From assembly GCF_013328815.1 (NCBI RefSeq), contig NZ_JABUHN010000001.1, positions 372,001 to 436,000 on the forward strand: a stretch of 64,000 nucleotides of DNA, in the 5' to 3' direction. Below the pieces are notes generated by a model. The model did no database searches. It worked only from the letters and a program-made list of their open reading frames with translations, and had not been told where the DNA came from. Numbering within the stretch: the first letter of the stretch is position 1; every line of letters begins with the position of its first letter. A program made the translations under genes and the position numbers. Below are positions 45,424-55,765 of the stretch, piece by piece. This stretch comes from Tabrizicola fusiformis. GTDB lineage: Bacteria > Pseudomonadota > Alphaproteobacteria > Rhodobacterales > Rhodobacteraceae.

Positions 45424-45969
45424 TTAAACCGTCACGCCCGGGGTTTGCGGCGGCCATGTGCGGGCGGCATCGGCGGCAATCCAGGACTGGACCCAGTCGG
45501 GCAAGGGCGGGCTGGCTTCGGTCACGCCAAGGGCAGGCAGAACCTGCGTCATCGGCACCATGCCCCCCTTCGACACCACGGCCGAGCGCAGAAGCATCGC
45601 CGAGGTGCAGTCGCCCTTCCGCCAGAAGCTTTGCTCGATATAAAGAAACCGCGCGTCCCAGCCCAGAATGCGCGTCACCATGGTCAGCTTCTGGAACGTT
45701 GTCACCCGGCGGCGATAGCGGGTGGTGTTGCCCGCCACCGTCATGCCCCAGCCCTTTTCCCGCGCCAGCCTGTCAAACCCCATCCGCTTGCCCATCGGCA
45801 ACCGGCCCAGATCGAACAGCGTCAGGGTGCGACCGTTGTTCAGCTCCATCCAGGGGTCAATATCCCATGGCCAGATGCGGTGGGTCGAGACATGGGGGTC
45901 AAAGATTCCCAAAGCGGGGGCCTTGCGGAACTTCCACAATTCCTTGGCCATGCGGAGATAGGGATACAT
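45424..45969 (-). CDS. Acyl-CoA thioesterase-like hotdog protein
   Basis: A 181-residue protein resembling the THEM6/4HBT_2 type of hotdog thioesterases. The motif RIWPWDIDPWMELNNGRTLTLFDLGR matches the active-site helix region, and TTRYRRRVTTFQKLTMVTRILGWDARFLYIEQSF follows the family beta sheet. It probably hydrolyses an acyl thioester in the cytosol. It lies 60 bases upstream of the MFS gene on the same strand and diverges from yggT. Confidence 0.78.
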   Translation of the reverse strand: MYPYLRMAKELWKFRKAPALGIFDPHVSTHRIWPWDIDPWMELNNGRTLTLFDLGRLPMGKRMGFDRLAREKGWGMTVAGNTTRYRRRVTTFQKLTMVTRILGWDARFLYIEQSFWRKGDCTSAMLLRSAVVSKGGMVPMTQVLPALGVTEASPPLPDWVQSWIAADAARTWPPQTPGVTV

Positions 45970-46095
45970 GCGGCACCTCTTTGCCCCCTCGGTGCCGCAG
46001 CGCAGCGCAAGGGTCAAGCGAAACGCAGCGGCAAGCCTTGCCCTTCGGGGGGGCGGAGGCTATCCCTTGGCCGACCCTTTTGGCCGGAGCCGCCG

Positions 46096-46383
46096 ATGAC
46101 CTCGCTTTTCCAGATCCTTCTCCTGCTCGTCGATATCGTCAAATGGATCGTGCTTGCGAATGTGATCATGAGTTGGCTGGTCAATTTCAACGTGGTGAAC
46201 CTGCGTCAGCCGCTGGTGGCGCAGATCTGGAACGGGTTGCAGCGGCTGGTCGAGCCGATCTATGCCCCGATCCGCCGCATCCTGCCGCCGATTTCCGGGC
46301 TGGACCTTGCGCCGCTGGTGGTGCTGATCGGCATTTATGCGCTGCGCATCGTGCTGGTGAACAACATGATGGCCTTCTACTGA
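46096..46383 (+). CDS. YggT-family membrane protein
   Basis: A 95-residue inner-membrane protein with two hydrophobic segments (about 3-28 and 68-92). The residues NVIMSWLVNFNVVN and VEPIYAPIRRILPPISGLDLAPLVVLIGIYALRI fit one YggT repeat. Family members are linked to cell shape, osmotic response or division, but the molecular role is uncertain. It lies 12 bases before recQ on the same strand and may be co-transcribed with it. Confidence 0.9.
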   Translation: MTSLFQILLLLVDIVKWIVLANVIMSWLVNFNVVNLRQPLVAQIWNGLQRLVEPIYAPIRRILPPISGLDLAPLVVLIGIYALRIVLVNNMMAFY

Positions 46384-46395
46384 CCCATCTGCCCG

Positions 46396-48456
46396 ATGCA
46401 TCCTGAGCCGACCACCACCGATCCGCGCGGGCTTCTGGCCTCGGTCTTCGGCTTTCCCGGGTTTCGCCCGGGGCAGGAAGAGATCGTGCAGGCGGTGCTT
46501 GCGGGGCGCAACACGCTGGCCATCATGCCCACGGGCGGCGGCAAGTCGCTGTGCTTTCAGCTTCCGGCGCTGTGCCGCGCGGGGGTGACGCTGGTCGTCT
46601 CGCCGCTGATCGCGCTGATGCGGGATCAGGTCCGGGCCCTGCGCGCCGCGGGGGTCGAGGCGGGGGCGCTGACCTCGGGCAACACCGAGGAAGAGACCGA
46701 GGCGGTGTTTCAGGCGCTGGATGAGGGGCGGCTGAAGCTGCTTTACATCGCGCCCGAACGGCTGGCTTCGGCGGCAACCCTGCCGATGCTGCGGCGGATC
46801 GGCGTGCGCCTGATCGCGGTGGACGAGGCGCATTGCGTCAGCCAATGGGGCCATGACTTCCGCCCCGACTATCTGCGCATTGGCGAGATGCGGCGGATGC
46901 TGAACGTGCCCTTGGCCGCCTTCACCGCCACCGCCGATGCCGAAACGCGCGATGAAATCGTGGCGCGGCTGTTCGACGGCCAGCCGCCCGAAACCTTCCT
47001 GCGCGGGTTTGACCGGCCGAACATCCACCTTGCCTTTGCCGTCAAGGACAGCCCGCGCGAGCAGATCCTGCGCTTTGCCGCCGCCCGCAAGGGACAGTCG
47101 GGCATCGTCTATTGCGGCACAAGGGCCAAGACCGAAACGCTGGCGCAGGCGCTGCGCGAGGCGGGGCACCTGACCGCCTTTTATCACGGCGGCATGGAGG
47201 CGGAGGAACGCCGCCGCGTCGAAATCCGCTTTCAGCAGGAAGACGGGCTGATCGTGGTGGCGACGGTGGCCTTTGGCATGGGCATCGACAAACCCGATAT
47301 CCGCTGGGTCGCCCATGCCGATCTGCCGAAGTCGATCGAAAGCTATTATCAGGAAATTGGCCGCGCGGGCCGCGACGGGGGGGCGGCGGAAACCCTGACC
47401 CTCTACGGCCCCGACGACATCCGCCTGCGCCGCAGCCAGATTGATGAGGGGCTGGCGCCGCCCGAACGCAAACAGGCCGACCATGGCCGGCTGAACGCGC
47501 TTCTGGGGCTGGCCGAGGCGGTGCAATGCCGCCGCCGGGTGCTGCTGGGCTATTTCGGGGAAGAGTCCGAGGCTTGCGGCAATTGCGACCTGTGCGACCG
47601 CCCCGCGCAGGTGTTCGACGCCACTGATGCGGTGCGCAAGGCGCTGTCGGCTATCCTGCGCACAGGCGAATATTTCGGCGCGGGCCATCTGATCGATATT
47701 CTTACGGGCAATGCCACGCCCAAGGTGCGCGAGCGCGGGCATGACGGGCTGCCGACCTTTGGCGTTGGCCGCGATCTGTCGAAACCGGCATGGGGCGCGG
47801 TGTTCCGCCAGATGATGGGCCGCGACCTTGTGCGCCCCGATGCCGAACGCCACGGCGCCCTGCGCATGACCGAAGCTGCCCGCCCGGTGCTGCGCGGCGA
47901 GGCGCCGGTGCTGTTGCGGCAGGATACGGTGGACAAGGCCGCGCCACGGGTTGCGGTGAAAATGCAGGTGGCCGAAGAGGATGCGGGCCTGCTCTCGGCG
48001 CTCAAGGCCAAGCGGCGGGCGCTGGCCGAGGCGGCGGGCGTGCCGGCTTATGTGATCTTCCCCGACCGCACGCTGATTGAGATGGCCGAGGCGCGGCCGC
48101 AGACGCTGGATGCGATGATGGGGATAACCGGGGTGGGCGCGAAAAAGCTGGAAAGCTTTGGCGCGCAGTTCCTGTCGGTGATCACCGGTGCGGGGGAGGA
48201 ACGGCTGCATCCGGCGCGGATGCGGCTGGCGGGCCGCGATGCCGGGGCAATCTATGACCGGCTTGAGGAAGAACAGGTGCGGCTGGCCCGGGGCGAGGAT
48301 GGCATCGGCAAGCATCTGTCCTGCACCCACGCCACCCTGCGCCAGATTGCCGAACGGCGGCCCTCGACCCTGTCGGAACTGGCGCAGATCACCGGCATGG
48401 GGGAGCAAAAGGTAGAGCGTTTCGGCGCGGCCTTTCTCGCCGTGCTGAACGATTGA
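46396..48456 (+). CDS. recQ: ATP-dependent DNA helicase RecQ
   Basis: A 686-residue 3'-5' helicase used in recombination and repair. Walker A TGGGKSLCFQLP is near residues 44-55, the DEAH box VDEAHCVSQWG near 140, and motif VI GRAGRDGG near 322. The zinc-binding Cys cluster CRRRVLLGYFGEESEACGNCDLC follows, then the winged-helix RQC domain. The C-terminus appears to hold two HRDC-like domains in tandem (about 530-605 and 610-685), one more than E. coli RecQ. Confidence 0.95.
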   Translation: MHPEPTTTDPRGLLASVFGFPGFRPGQEEIVQAVLAGRNTLAIMPTGGGKSLCFQLPALCRAGVTLVVSPLIALMRDQVRALRAAGVEAGALTSGNTEEETEAVFQALDEGRLKLLYIAPERLASAATLPMLRRIGVRLIAVDEAHCVSQWGHDFRPDYLRIGEMRRMLNVPLAAFTATADAETRDEIVARLFDGQPPETFLRGFDRPNIHLAFAVKDSPREQILRFAAARKGQSGIVYCGTRAKTETLAQALREAGHLTAFYHGGMEAEERRRVEIRFQQEDGLIVVATVAFGMGIDKPDIRWVAHADLPKSIESYYQEIGRAGRDGGAAETLTLYGPDDIRLRRSQIDEGLAPPERKQADHGRLNALLGLAEAVQCRRRVLLGYFGEESEACGNCDLCDRPAQVFDATDAVRKALSAILRTGEYFGAGHLIDILTGNATPKVRERGHDGLPTFGVGRDLSKPAWGAVFRQMMGRDLVRPDAERHGALRMTEAARPVLRGEAPVLLRQDTVDKAAPRVAVKMQVAEEDAGLLSALKAKRRALAEAAGVPAYVIFPDRTLIEMAEARPQTLDAMMGITGVGAKKLESFGAQFLSVITGAGEERLHPARMRLAGRDAGAIYDRLEEEQVRLARGEDGIGKHLSCTHATLRQIAERRPSTLSELAQITGMGEQKVERFGAAFLAVLND

Positions 48457-48462
48457 TCCGCC

Positions 48463-49449
48463 TTAGTCAAAGGTGCCGGTCACCCGCCCGAACAGCATGA
48501 AGGCCCGCGCGGTGCGGGTTTCGGCCAAATCGGACAGGTCGCTGTCGCTGGCATTCTTTTCAAACTCCTGAAACGCCCGGTCGAAGGTGCGCAGGAAATG
48601 GTGCGCCGCGTCGCGGAACACAGGGTCTTCGCGCATCCGCCCCGCAGTCAGCGCCAGCGAGGAACGGTCGCGCACCCCACCCAGCGCCGCAATCGCGCGG
48701 CCCCGCTCGCCCGTGGCAAACTTGCGCCACAGCTCGGGGCCGGCGCGGTCGGGCTTGAGGTCATCCATGAAGATGCCCTCCTGCGCCAGAAGCGTCAGCA
48801 CATCCTGCGCGGCGCGGATCAGCTTGGCCGTGGTGCGGTCTTCCAGCGCCAGCCGCAGGGCGCGGAAACCTTCCTTGTCATCCGGGCTTTCGGGAAATTG
48901 CAGCGCGCGGATGAAATCGGCCACCGACAGCGGCGCGCGCATGTCATCGGCGGGGGTGCCAAGGGCAAGACCCGGCTGCTCCGCCTGCGGTTCGGGGCGC
49001 GGTGGGGTCAGCGCCGCCTTGCGGTCGGCCGAAGGCACCGAAAGCCCCGGATCGCGCCGGGTCTGGAAGGTGGCCAGCACGGTTTCGGCGTTGCGGGTGG
49101 CGCGCTCGATCTCGTCCAGCTTTTTCTCGACCGAGGGCTTCATGCCGCCGCCCGCCTGCTGGCTGGCCTGATAGTCGCGGCGCATCGCATCGACCGTGGC
49201 TTGCAGCCGCGCCGCCTCGGCCCGCAGCGCCCGCACTGACCGCAGCGTGGTCACCGCCGCCCAGATCAGCGCCAGCGGCAGGAACACCACCAGCAGCGTC
49301 AGCACCAGACCCAGCGCCCCGGCATCGCGCGGCCCGGTCAGCACATAGGCGCCCACCGCCAGCACCCAGACAATAGACAGCCCGGCAGCGACCAGTTCGG
49401 TCACCGGCCTGCCCGGTCCGTCGGTTGTCTTGTCCTGGGCTTCGGTCAT
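48463..49449 (-). CDS. Membrane protein of unknown function
   Basis: A 328-residue protein with two helices near the N-terminus (about residues 18-40 and 46-70), a coiled coil at about 72-130, a proline-rich linker, and a soluble helical domain from about 175 to the end. I do not recognise the family. It is transcribed toward recQ and lies 21 bases downstream of greA on the same strand, so it may be translated from the greA message. GC and codon use match the neighbours. Confidence 0.7.
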   Translation of the reverse strand: MTEAQDKTTDGPGRPVTELVAAGLSIVWVLAVGAYVLTGPRDAGALGLVLTLLVVFLPLALIWAAVTTLRSVRALRAEAARLQATVDAMRRDYQASQQAGGGMKPSVEKKLDEIERATRNAETVLATFQTRRDPGLSVPSADRKAALTPPRPEPQAEQPGLALGTPADDMRAPLSVADFIRALQFPESPDDKEGFRALRLALEDRTTAKLIRAAQDVLTLLAQEGIFMDDLKPDRAGPELWRKFATGERGRAIAALGGVRDRSSLALTAGRMREDPVFRDAAHHFLRTFDRAFQEFEKNASDSDLSDLAETRTARAFMLFGRVTGTFD

Positions 49450-49470
49450 GGATGCCCCCTTGGGCCGGGG

Positions 49471-49941
49471 TCAGAGATAGCGGATGGAAAGGACTTCATA
49501 GCTGCGCTGGCCGCCGGGCGTGCGCACCTCGACCGAATCGCCTTCGTCCTTGCCGATCAGCGCGCGGGCCAAGGGCGAGCGGATGTTCAGCCGCCCGGTC
49601 TCGATATCCGCCTCGGTCTCACCCACGATCTGATAGGTCTTTTCCTCGTCGGTATCTTCATCGACCAGCGTCACCGTGGCGCCGAACTTGATGGCGCCCG
49701 ACAGCTTGGTCGGGTCGATCACTTCGGCCAGCGACAGGATGCCCTCAAGCTCTTTGATGCGGCCTTCGATGAAGCTCTGTTTTTCGCGCGCGGCGTGGTA
49801 TTCGGCGTTTTCCGACAGGTCGCCATGCTCACGCGCCTCGGCAATGGCGCGGATCACGGCGGGACGCTCCACCGATTTCAGGGTCTTCAGCTCTTCGTCC
49901 AGCGCGGTGAAACCCGCGCGCGTCATCGGAATCTTTTCCAT
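49471..49941 (-). CDS. greA: Transcription elongation factor GreA
   Basis: A 156-residue factor that helps backtracked RNA polymerase resume by stimulating transcript cleavage. The N-terminal coiled coil carries the acidic tip [16 protein letters not shown], and the C-terminal FKBP-like domain begins near [17 protein letters not shown]. The start at 49941 ([10 protein letters not shown]) is the usual family start and has GGTGA at good spacing; an ATG two codons earlier at 49947 is possible. It diverges from the ETF-QO gene. Confidence 0.95.
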   Translation of the reverse strand: MEKIPMTRAGFTALDEELKTLKSVERPAVIRAIAEAREHGDLSENAEYHAAREKQSFIEGRIKELEGILSLAEVIDPTKLSGAIKFGATVTLVDEDTDEEKTYQIVGETEADIETGRLNIRSPLARALIGKDEGDSVEVRTPGGQRSYEVLSIRYL

Positions 49942-50127
49942 CGCCATTCACCAAATGACAAGGCCACAGCCCTGCCGGACCATGACCTTGAACCTCTCAG
50001 GCCCCCACCTGACCCGAGCGGGCGCCAGATTGCAAGAGGCTTTGCCGCCTTTCGGCGGGCGGGTGTCGCGGGCGGGAAAGAAAGTTTCGCTCATGCTGCG
50101 ATGCGGAAATATGATGTTGCGTCATGG

Positions 50128-50156
50128 TTGACCTGTGGTCGCCGTTGGGGCAATCA
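50128..50156 (+). promoter_or_regulatory. Possible sigma-70-type promoter for ETF-QO
   Basis: TTGACC at 50128-50133 and CAATCA at 50151-50156, with a 17-base spacer, lie 36 bases before the start codon. The -35 is good, the -10 is weak. Confidence 0.3.
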
Positions 50157-50191
50157 CGCAGGCAAGCAAGAACCCGGGTGGAGGTGTAGCC

Positions 50192-51844
50192 ATGGCGCAG
50201 GACATCGTGCGCGAGTCGATGGAATATGACGTGGTGATCGTCGGCGCGGGGCCTTCGGGCCTGTCGGCGGCGATCCGGCTGAAGCAACTGGACCCGAACC
50301 TGTCCGTCGTCGTGATGGAAAAGGGGTCCGAGGTTGGCGCCCATATCCTTTCGGGCGCCGTGCTGGACCCTGCGGGGCTGGATGCGCTCTTGCCCGAATG
50401 GCGGAGCATGGGCGCGCCCATCACCGTGCCGGTGAAAGAGGACAATTTCTATATCCTCGGCCCGGCCGGTCAGGCGCGCATTCCGAACTGGCCGATGCCG
50501 CCCCTGATGAACAACCATGGCAATTTCATCGTCTCGATGGCGAATGTCTGCCGCTGGATGGCGCAGGTGGCCGAAGGGCTGGGGGTGGAGATTTTCCCGG
50601 GCATGGCCTGTTCGCAGCTTGTCTATGGCGACAAGGGCGAAGTGGTGGGCGTTGTCGCGGGCGAGATGGGTCTGGCCGCCGATGGCACGCCGGGGCCGGC
50701 CTACGAGCCGGGGATGGAGCTGCGCGGCAAATATGTCTTCCTGTCCGAAGGCGTGCGCGGCTCGCTCGCCAAGGAAGTGATTGCGAAATACGACCTGTCC
50801 AAAGGCCATTGCCCGCAGAAATTCGGCATCGGCATGAAGGAAATCTGGGAGATTGACCCTGCCAAGCACCGGCTTGGCACCGTGACCCACACTATGGGCT
50901 GGCCGCTGGGCGGTAATGCGGGTGGCGGTAGCTTCATCTACCACCTTGAAAACAATCAGGTTTATGTCGGCTTTGTGGTTCACCTGAACTACAAGAACCC
51001 GCACCTTTATCCCTATATGGAGTTCCAGCGGTTCAAGCACCATCCGATGGTGGCCGAGCTGCTGAAGGGTGGTAAGCGCGTGGCCTATGGCGCCCGGGCG
51101 ATCAGCGAAGGCGGCTGGCAGTCGATCCCGAAGATGGTCGCGCCGGGCGTGGCCCTGCTGGGTTGCACCGCCGGTCTGGTCAACGTGCCGCGCATCAAGG
51201 GCAACCACAATGCCATGCTCTCGGGCAAGGCGGCGGCCGAGGCGGCCTTTGCCGCCATCGGCGCGGGCCGTTCGGGCGATGAGCTGGCGGATTATGAGGC
51301 CGAAGTGCGCGGCGGCGCCATTGGCCGCGACCTCAAGAAGGTGCGCAACGTCAAGCCGCTCTGGTCGAAATACGGGCTGGTCGCCTCGCTCATGCTGGGC
51401 GGGGCCGACATGTGGGCCAATACCTTTGGCCTGACGGTGCTGGGCACGCTGAAACACGGCAAGACCGATGCCGCCGCCACCGGCAAGGCCAAGGATTTCA
51501 AACCGATCGACTATCCGCGCCCGGATGGCGTGTTGTCGTTTGACCGGCTGACCAACGTGGCCTTCAGCTTCACCAACCATGACGAGGGCCAGCCCGCGCA
51601 CCTGCGGCTGAAAGACCCGTCGATTCCGATTGCAGTGAACTTGCCGGAATATGCCGAACCGGCGCAACGTTACTGCCCGGCGGGGGTTTATGAGGTGATT
51701 GCGGAAGAGGGCAAGGCGCCCCGCTTCCAGATCAACTTCCAGAACTGCGTGCATTGCAAGACCTGCGATATCAAGGATCCGTCGCAGAACATTGTCTGGA
51801 CCACGCCGATGGGCGGCGGCGGGCCGAACTACCCGAACATGTAA
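50192..51844 (+). CDS. Electron transfer flavoprotein-ubiquinone oxidoreductase
   Basis: A 550-residue membrane-associated flavoprotein that passes electrons from reduced ETF to ubiquinone in fatty-acid and amino-acid oxidation. The FAD-binding VVIVGAGPSGLSAAIRL is near the N-terminus, and GCTAGLVNVPRIKGNHNAMLSGKAAAE is a later flavin motif. The 4Fe-4S ligands are YCPAGVYE with CVHCKTCDIKDPSQNI near the C-terminus. GTGGAGG precedes the ATG. The length fits the family. No etfAB genes are in the window. Confidence 0.95.
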   Translation: MAQDIVRESMEYDVVIVGAGPSGLSAAIRLKQLDPNLSVVVMEKGSEVGAHILSGAVLDPAGLDALLPEWRSMGAPITVPVKEDNFYILGPAGQARIPNWPMPPLMNNHGNFIVSMANVCRWMAQVAEGLGVEIFPGMACSQLVYGDKGEVVGVVAGEMGLAADGTPGPAYEPGMELRGKYVFLSEGVRGSLAKEVIAKYDLSKGHCPQKFGIGMKEIWEIDPAKHRLGTVTHTMGWPLGGNAGGGSFIYHLENNQVYVGFVVHLNYKNPHLYPYMEFQRFKHHPMVAELLKGGKRVAYGARAISEGGWQSIPKMVAPGVALLGCTAGLVNVPRIKGNHNAMLSGKAAAEAAFAAIGAGRSGDELADYEAEVRGGAIGRDLKKVRNVKPLWSKYGLVASLMLGGADMWANTFGLTVLGTLKHGKTDAAATGKAKDFKPIDYPRPDGVLSFDRLTNVAFSFTNHDEGQPAHLRLKDPSIPIAVNLPEYAEPAQRYCPAGVYEVIAEEGKAPRFQINFQNCVHCKTCDIKDPSQNIVWTTPMGGGGPNYPNM

Positions 51845-51866
51845 GCGCACGATTGCGCGAGAATCG

Positions 51867-51897
51867 GCGGGCCGGGCGGTGCAAACCCCCGGCCCGC
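51867..51897 (+). terminator. Hairpin after ETF-QO
   Basis: A perfect 10-base GC stem (51867-51876 with 51888-51897) lies 22 bases after the stop. There is no T-run, so it may be a pause or message-stabilising hairpin rather than a full terminator. Confidence 0.5.
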
Positions 51898-51954
51898 ATT
51901 GCCTTCGCCCCGGGTGCCGTCTAGCCTGCCACCCTGTCCGCGCAGGAGCCCCGA

Positions 51955-53661
51955 ATGCCCAAGCTGCCCCGTTTCCTTGTGACCTCGGCCCTCGCGCTGG
52001 TGCTGTCGCTGCCGGTTCAGGCGCAGGAGACCGGCAATTCCGGCGCCTACCTCGCGGCGCGGGTGGCCGCGAGCGAGGCCGATTATCGTGCCGCGGCGGA
52101 TTGGTATGGCCGGGCACTCGCCGAAGACCCCGCAAATCCCGACCTTCTGGAAGGGGCGGTGCTGTCCAATCTCAGCCTTGGGCGCATGGCGCTGGCCGGG
52201 GATGCGGCACAGGCGCTGGCGGCGCAGGGGCGGATCGGGCAGGTCTCTTATCTGGCGCTGGTGGATGCCGCCGCGCGCAAAGGCGATTATGAGGCGATCC
52301 TGAACCTGTCACAGGCGGGCGCCAAGGCGGGCACTCTGCTTGAGGCGCTGGTTACAGCCTGGGCCCATTTGGGCGCAGGCCGGATGTCCGAAGCGACCGA
52401 CGGCTTTGATGCGCTGGCCAAGACCAAGGGGCTTGAGGCGTTCGGTCTCTATCACAAGGCGCTGGCGCTGGCCTCGGCCGGGGATTTCGGCGGGGCGGAT
52501 GACATTCTGTCGGGCCGGGCTGCCGGCCCCATCGGCGTGATGCGGCGCGGTGTGATTGCCCATGCCCAGATCCTGAGCCAGCTTGAGCGGAACGCCGATG
52601 CCGTGGCCCTTTTGGACCGCAGTTTTGGCAATGACAGCGACCCGCAGATCGACGATCTGCGCCGCCGTCTGCAGGCCGGTGAGCCGATTGCCTTTGACGT
52701 GGTGCGCAACGCGACCGACGGTCTGGCCGAAGTGTTCTTTACCCTTTCCACCGCGCTCAATGGCGAGGCGGATGATGGCTATACCCTGCTTTATACCCGG
52801 GTCGCCGTGGACCTGCGCCCCGATCTGACCGAGGCGGTGCTGCTGACGGCGGGGCTTCTGGAGCAACTTGGCCAGCACGATCTGGCCACCGAAGCCTATG
52901 CGGCGGTGCCGCCCGACAGCCCGGTGTTCCACGTCGCCGAAATGGGCCGGGCCGAAGCCGCCTGGAACGCCGGACGGCGCGAGGCGGCGGTGGAAATCCT
53001 GACCGGACTTGCCCGCAGCAACCCCACGCTTTTGCCGGTGCGGGCCGCCCTGGCCGATACCCTGCGCCGCGCCGAACGGTTTGCCGAGGCCCGCACCGCC
53101 TATGACGAGGCGCTGGCGCTGGTTGCCACGCCCGCGCCGGAGCATTGGGCGCTTTACTATAGCCGCGGCATCTGCGCCGAACGTCTGGGCGATTTTGCGG
53201 GCGCCGAGGCGGATATGCGCCGGGCGCTGGAGCTGAACCCCGATCAGCCGCAGGTGCTGAACTACCTTGGCTACAGCTTTGTGGACCGAGGGGTGAACCT
53301 TGAAGAGGCGCTGGAGATGATCCAGCGCGCCGTCGCGGGTCAGCCCGACTCGGGCTATATCATCGACAGTTTGGCTTGGGCCTATTTCCGCCTTGGCCGC
53401 TATGGCGAGGCGGTGGAGCCGATGGAGAAGGCATCGCTTCTGGAACCCGTCGATCCGGTGGTGACCGACCATCTGGGCGATGTCTACTGGAAGGTCGGCC
53501 GCACCCGCGAGGCGGAATTCCAATGGCATCGTGCCCTGTCCTTCGGCCCGACCGAGGCGGATGCCACCCGTATCCGCAAGAAGCTGGAGCAGGGGCTTGA
53601 TGCGGTGATGGCCGCCGAAGAAGCCGCCAAGCCGCAGGCCGCCGCCACCAATGACAACTGA
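51955..53661 (+). CDS. Periplasmic TPR-repeat protein
   Basis: A 568-residue protein with a signal peptide (cleavage after PVQAQ) and a chain of helical tetratricopeptide repeats across most of its length. The clearest are near the C-terminus: [48 protein letters not shown] in part, and [29 protein letters not shown]. Such proteins act as scaffolds, often in outer-membrane or envelope assembly. Its final 11 bases overlap ispE. It may share a transcript with ispE. Confidence 0.85.
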   Translation: MPKLPRFLVTSALALVLSLPVQAQETGNSGAYLAARVAASEADYRAAADWYGRALAEDPANPDLLEGAVLSNLSLGRMALAGDAAQALAAQGRIGQVSYLALVDAAARKGDYEAILNLSQAGAKAGTLLEALVTAWAHLGAGRMSEATDGFDALAKTKGLEAFGLYHKALALASAGDFGGADDILSGRAAGPIGVMRRGVIAHAQILSQLERNADAVALLDRSFGNDSDPQIDDLRRRLQAGEPIAFDVVRNATDGLAEVFFTLSTALNGEADDGYTLLYTRVAVDLRPDLTEAVLLTAGLLEQLGQHDLATEAYAAVPPDSPVFHVAEMGRAEAAWNAGRREAAVEILTGLARSNPTLLPVRAALADTLRRAERFAEARTAYDEALALVATPAPEHWALYYSRGICAERLGDFAGAEADMRRALELNPDQPQVLNYLGYSFVDRGVNLEEALEMIQRAVAGQPDSGYIIDSLAWAYFRLGRYGEAVEPMEKASLLEPVDPVVTDHLGDVYWKVGRTREAEFQWHRALSFGPTEADATRIRKKLEQGLDAVMAAEEAAKPQAAATNDN

Positions 53662-54490
53662 AACGGCGCTGGCCCGCGCCAAGGTGAACCTTGCGCTGCA
53701 TGTGGTGGGGCGGCGGGCCGACGGCTATCACCTGCTCGACTCGCTGGTGGTCTTTGCGGAGTTTGGCGACAGGATCACCGTGGCGCCGGGGCAGGGGCTG
53801 CGGCTGACGGTGACCGGGCCGCAGGGCGGTGGGCTGGCTGCGGATGACGACAACCTTTGCCTGCGCGCCGCGCGGGCCATGGCCGGTCCCGGGGCGCAGA
53901 TCACGCTGGAAAAACATCTGCCGGTGGCATCCGGCATCGGCGGCGGCTCGGCCGATGCGGCGGCGACGTTGCAGGCGCTGGCGCGGCTCTGGCGCGTGCC
54001 GCTGCCCGATGCGGCGGCGGTGCTGGCGCTGGGGGCGGATGTGCCGGTCTGCCTTGCCGGGCGCCCGGCGCGGATGGAAGGTGTGGGCGAGGTGTTGTCG
54101 CTGCTGCCACCCTTGCCTGCGGCCTGGCTGGTGCTGGTCAATCCCGGGGTGGCGGTGTCTACTCCCGCCGTCTTCCGCGCGCTGGAGCGGCGCGACAACG
54201 CGCGCCTGCCCGCAACGCTGCCGCGGCTGGCGACGGCAGAGGAACTTGCGGCCTTCCTTATGATGCAGCGCAATGACCTCGAGGCGCCGGCAATGGCGCT
54301 GGCGCCGGTGATCGGGCAGGTGCGGTCGGCACTGTCGGCACAATCGGGCTGCCTTATGGCGCGGATGTCCGGCTCGGGTGCCACCTGCTTCGGGCTGTTC
54401 CCCGATGCGCTGAACGCCGCCGCCGCGGCCGCCGCGCTGCGACGGGTGCAGCCCGGCTGGTGGGTGGAGGCGGCGGAACTCGCGCGTTAG
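53651..54490 (+). CDS. ispE: CDP-methylerythritol kinase
   Basis: A 279-residue GHMP kinase, fourth step of the non-mevalonate isoprenoid pathway. [28 protein letters not shown] is the family start, [16 protein letters not shown] the ATP-binding loop, and the C-terminal [12 protein letters not shown] motif 3. It overlaps the TPR gene by 11 bases and ends against the convergent polyprenyl synthase gene, their stop codons overlapping by four bases. Both enzymes belong to isoprenoid synthesis. Confidence 0.94.
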   Translation: MTTETALARAKVNLALHVVGRRADGYHLLDSLVVFAEFGDRITVAPGQGLRLTVTGPQGGGLAADDDNLCLRAARAMAGPGAQITLEKHLPVASGIGGGSADAAATLQALARLWRVPLPDAAAVLALGADVPVCLAGRPARMEGVGEVLSLLPPLPAAWLVLVNPGVAVSTPAVFRALERRDNARLPATLPRLATAEELAAFLMMQRNDLEAPAMALAPVIGQVRSALSAQSGCLMARMSGSGATCFGLFPDALNAAAAAAALRRVQPGWWVEAAELAR

Positions 54491-55488
54491 CGCAGCCGCG
54501 CCACCACATAATCGGCCAGCGCATCCAGCATCTCGCGCAGCGGATGGTCGGGCAGCGGTGCCAAGGCCGCCCTCGCCCGCGCCGACCAGGCCAGCGCGTC
54601 ATCCCGGGCCGCCTCCATCGCGCCATGGCGGGCCATGATCGCCAGCGCCTGTTCAAGGTCGCCCTCGCCCTGCTGGCCCTTTTCGATCACCCGCACCCAG
54701 AAGGCGCGCTCTTCCGCCGTCGCCTTGGCCACCGCCTTGATCACCGGCAGCGTCAGCTTGCGCTCGCGGAAATCGTCGCCCACGTTCTTGCCGATCGCCG
54801 CCGAGGTGCCGCCGTAATCCAGAAGGTCATCGGCAATCTGGAACGCAATCCCCAGCGCATCCCCGTAATCGAACAGGGCCGCCACCTGCGCCGGATCGGC
54901 GCCTGCAATGACGCCACCCACCTCGGTTGCCGCCGAAAACAGCGCTGCCGTCTTGCCGCGCACCACTTGCAGGTAGATCGCTTCGCTGGTCCGCAGATCC
55001 TGCGCGGCGGTCAGTTGCAGAACCTCGCCCTCGGCAATCGTGGCCGAGGCATTGGCAAGGATTTCCAGCACCCGCATGTTGCCGGTCGCCGTCATCAGCT
55101 GAAAGCTGCGGGCAAAGAGGTAATCGCCCACCAGCACCGAAGACTTGTTATCCCACAACAGGTTGGCCGTCGGCCGCCCGCGCCGCTGCGCGCTTTCGTC
55201 CACCACATCGTCATGCAAAAGGGTCGCGGTGTGGATGAATTCCACCGTCGCCGCCAGATGGATGTGGAACGGCCCGTCATAGCCGCAGAGCCGCGCCGCA
55301 GCCAGCGTGAGCATCGGGCGCAGCCGCTTGCCGCCCGCCTCGATCAGATGGGCGGTCACTTCGGGAATGCGGGGGGCATGCTGCGAGGCCATCCGCTCGC
55401 GGATCAGCGCGTTGACCGCCTCCATATCCGTGGCCAGAAAGGCGCCAAGCCGGTCATGCGGTTTCTGCGCGGCGTCGTCCAAGCTCAT
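54487..55488 (-). CDS. Long-chain polyprenyl diphosphate synthase
   Basis: A 333-residue trans-prenyltransferase that builds the ubiquinone side chain (octaprenyl or decaprenyl). The first aspartate-rich motif LLHDDVVDE is near residue 93 and the second DDLLDYGG near 220; GGKRLRPML binds diphosphate. The start at 55488 is preceded by GGGGATGGG. Chain length cannot be read reliably; Rhodobacter relatives make Q-10. It converges on ispE. Confidence 0.92.
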   Translation of the reverse strand: MSLDDAAQKPHDRLGAFLATDMEAVNALIRERMASQHAPRIPEVTAHLIEAGGKRLRPMLTLAAARLCGYDGPFHIHLAATVEFIHTATLLHDDVVDESAQRRGRPTANLLWDNKSSVLVGDYLFARSFQLMTATGNMRVLEILANASATIAEGEVLQLTAAQDLRTSEAIYLQVVRGKTAALFSAATEVGGVIAGADPAQVAALFDYGDALGIAFQIADDLLDYGGTSAAIGKNVGDDFRERKLTLPVIKAVAKATAEERAFWVRVIEKGQQGEGDLEQALAIMARHGAMEAARDDALAWSARARAALAPLPDHPLREMLDALADYVVARLR

Positions 55489-55540
55489 CCCATCCCCATC
55501 CGGTCTCGACATTCCCGGGCTGGCCCGCGACAACAGGGGG

Positions 55541-55765
55541 ATGCGGCTGCTTTTGCAAACCACCGACCCGACCGTGATCGCCTTTGCCCAGGCTCTCCTT
55601 GAGGGCGAGGGTATAGCCAGCTTTGTGCTGGACGTCCACATGAGCGTCTTTGAGGGCAGCCTTGGCATATTGCCGCGCCGCCTGATGGTGGCCGACCGGG
55701 ATCATTTCATGGCGGACAGTGTGATCCGCGATAATGGCATCGACCGGGGCTATGATGTTCGCTGA
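55541..55765 (+). CDS. DUF2007 small protein
   Basis: A 74-residue single-domain protein matching the DUF2007 pattern (MRLLLQTTDPTVIAFAQALLEGEGI and the basic PRRLMVADRD). Such proteins are proposed to be signal-transducing or regulatory but nothing is established. It starts after GGGGG at 55541, diverges from the prenyl synthase and overlaps the following methyltransferase start by 11 bases, so the two are probably translated together. Confidence 0.8.
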   Translation: MRLLLQTTDPTVIAFAQALLEGEGIASFVLDVHMSVFEGSLGILPRRLMVADRDHFMADSVIRDNGIDRGYDVR

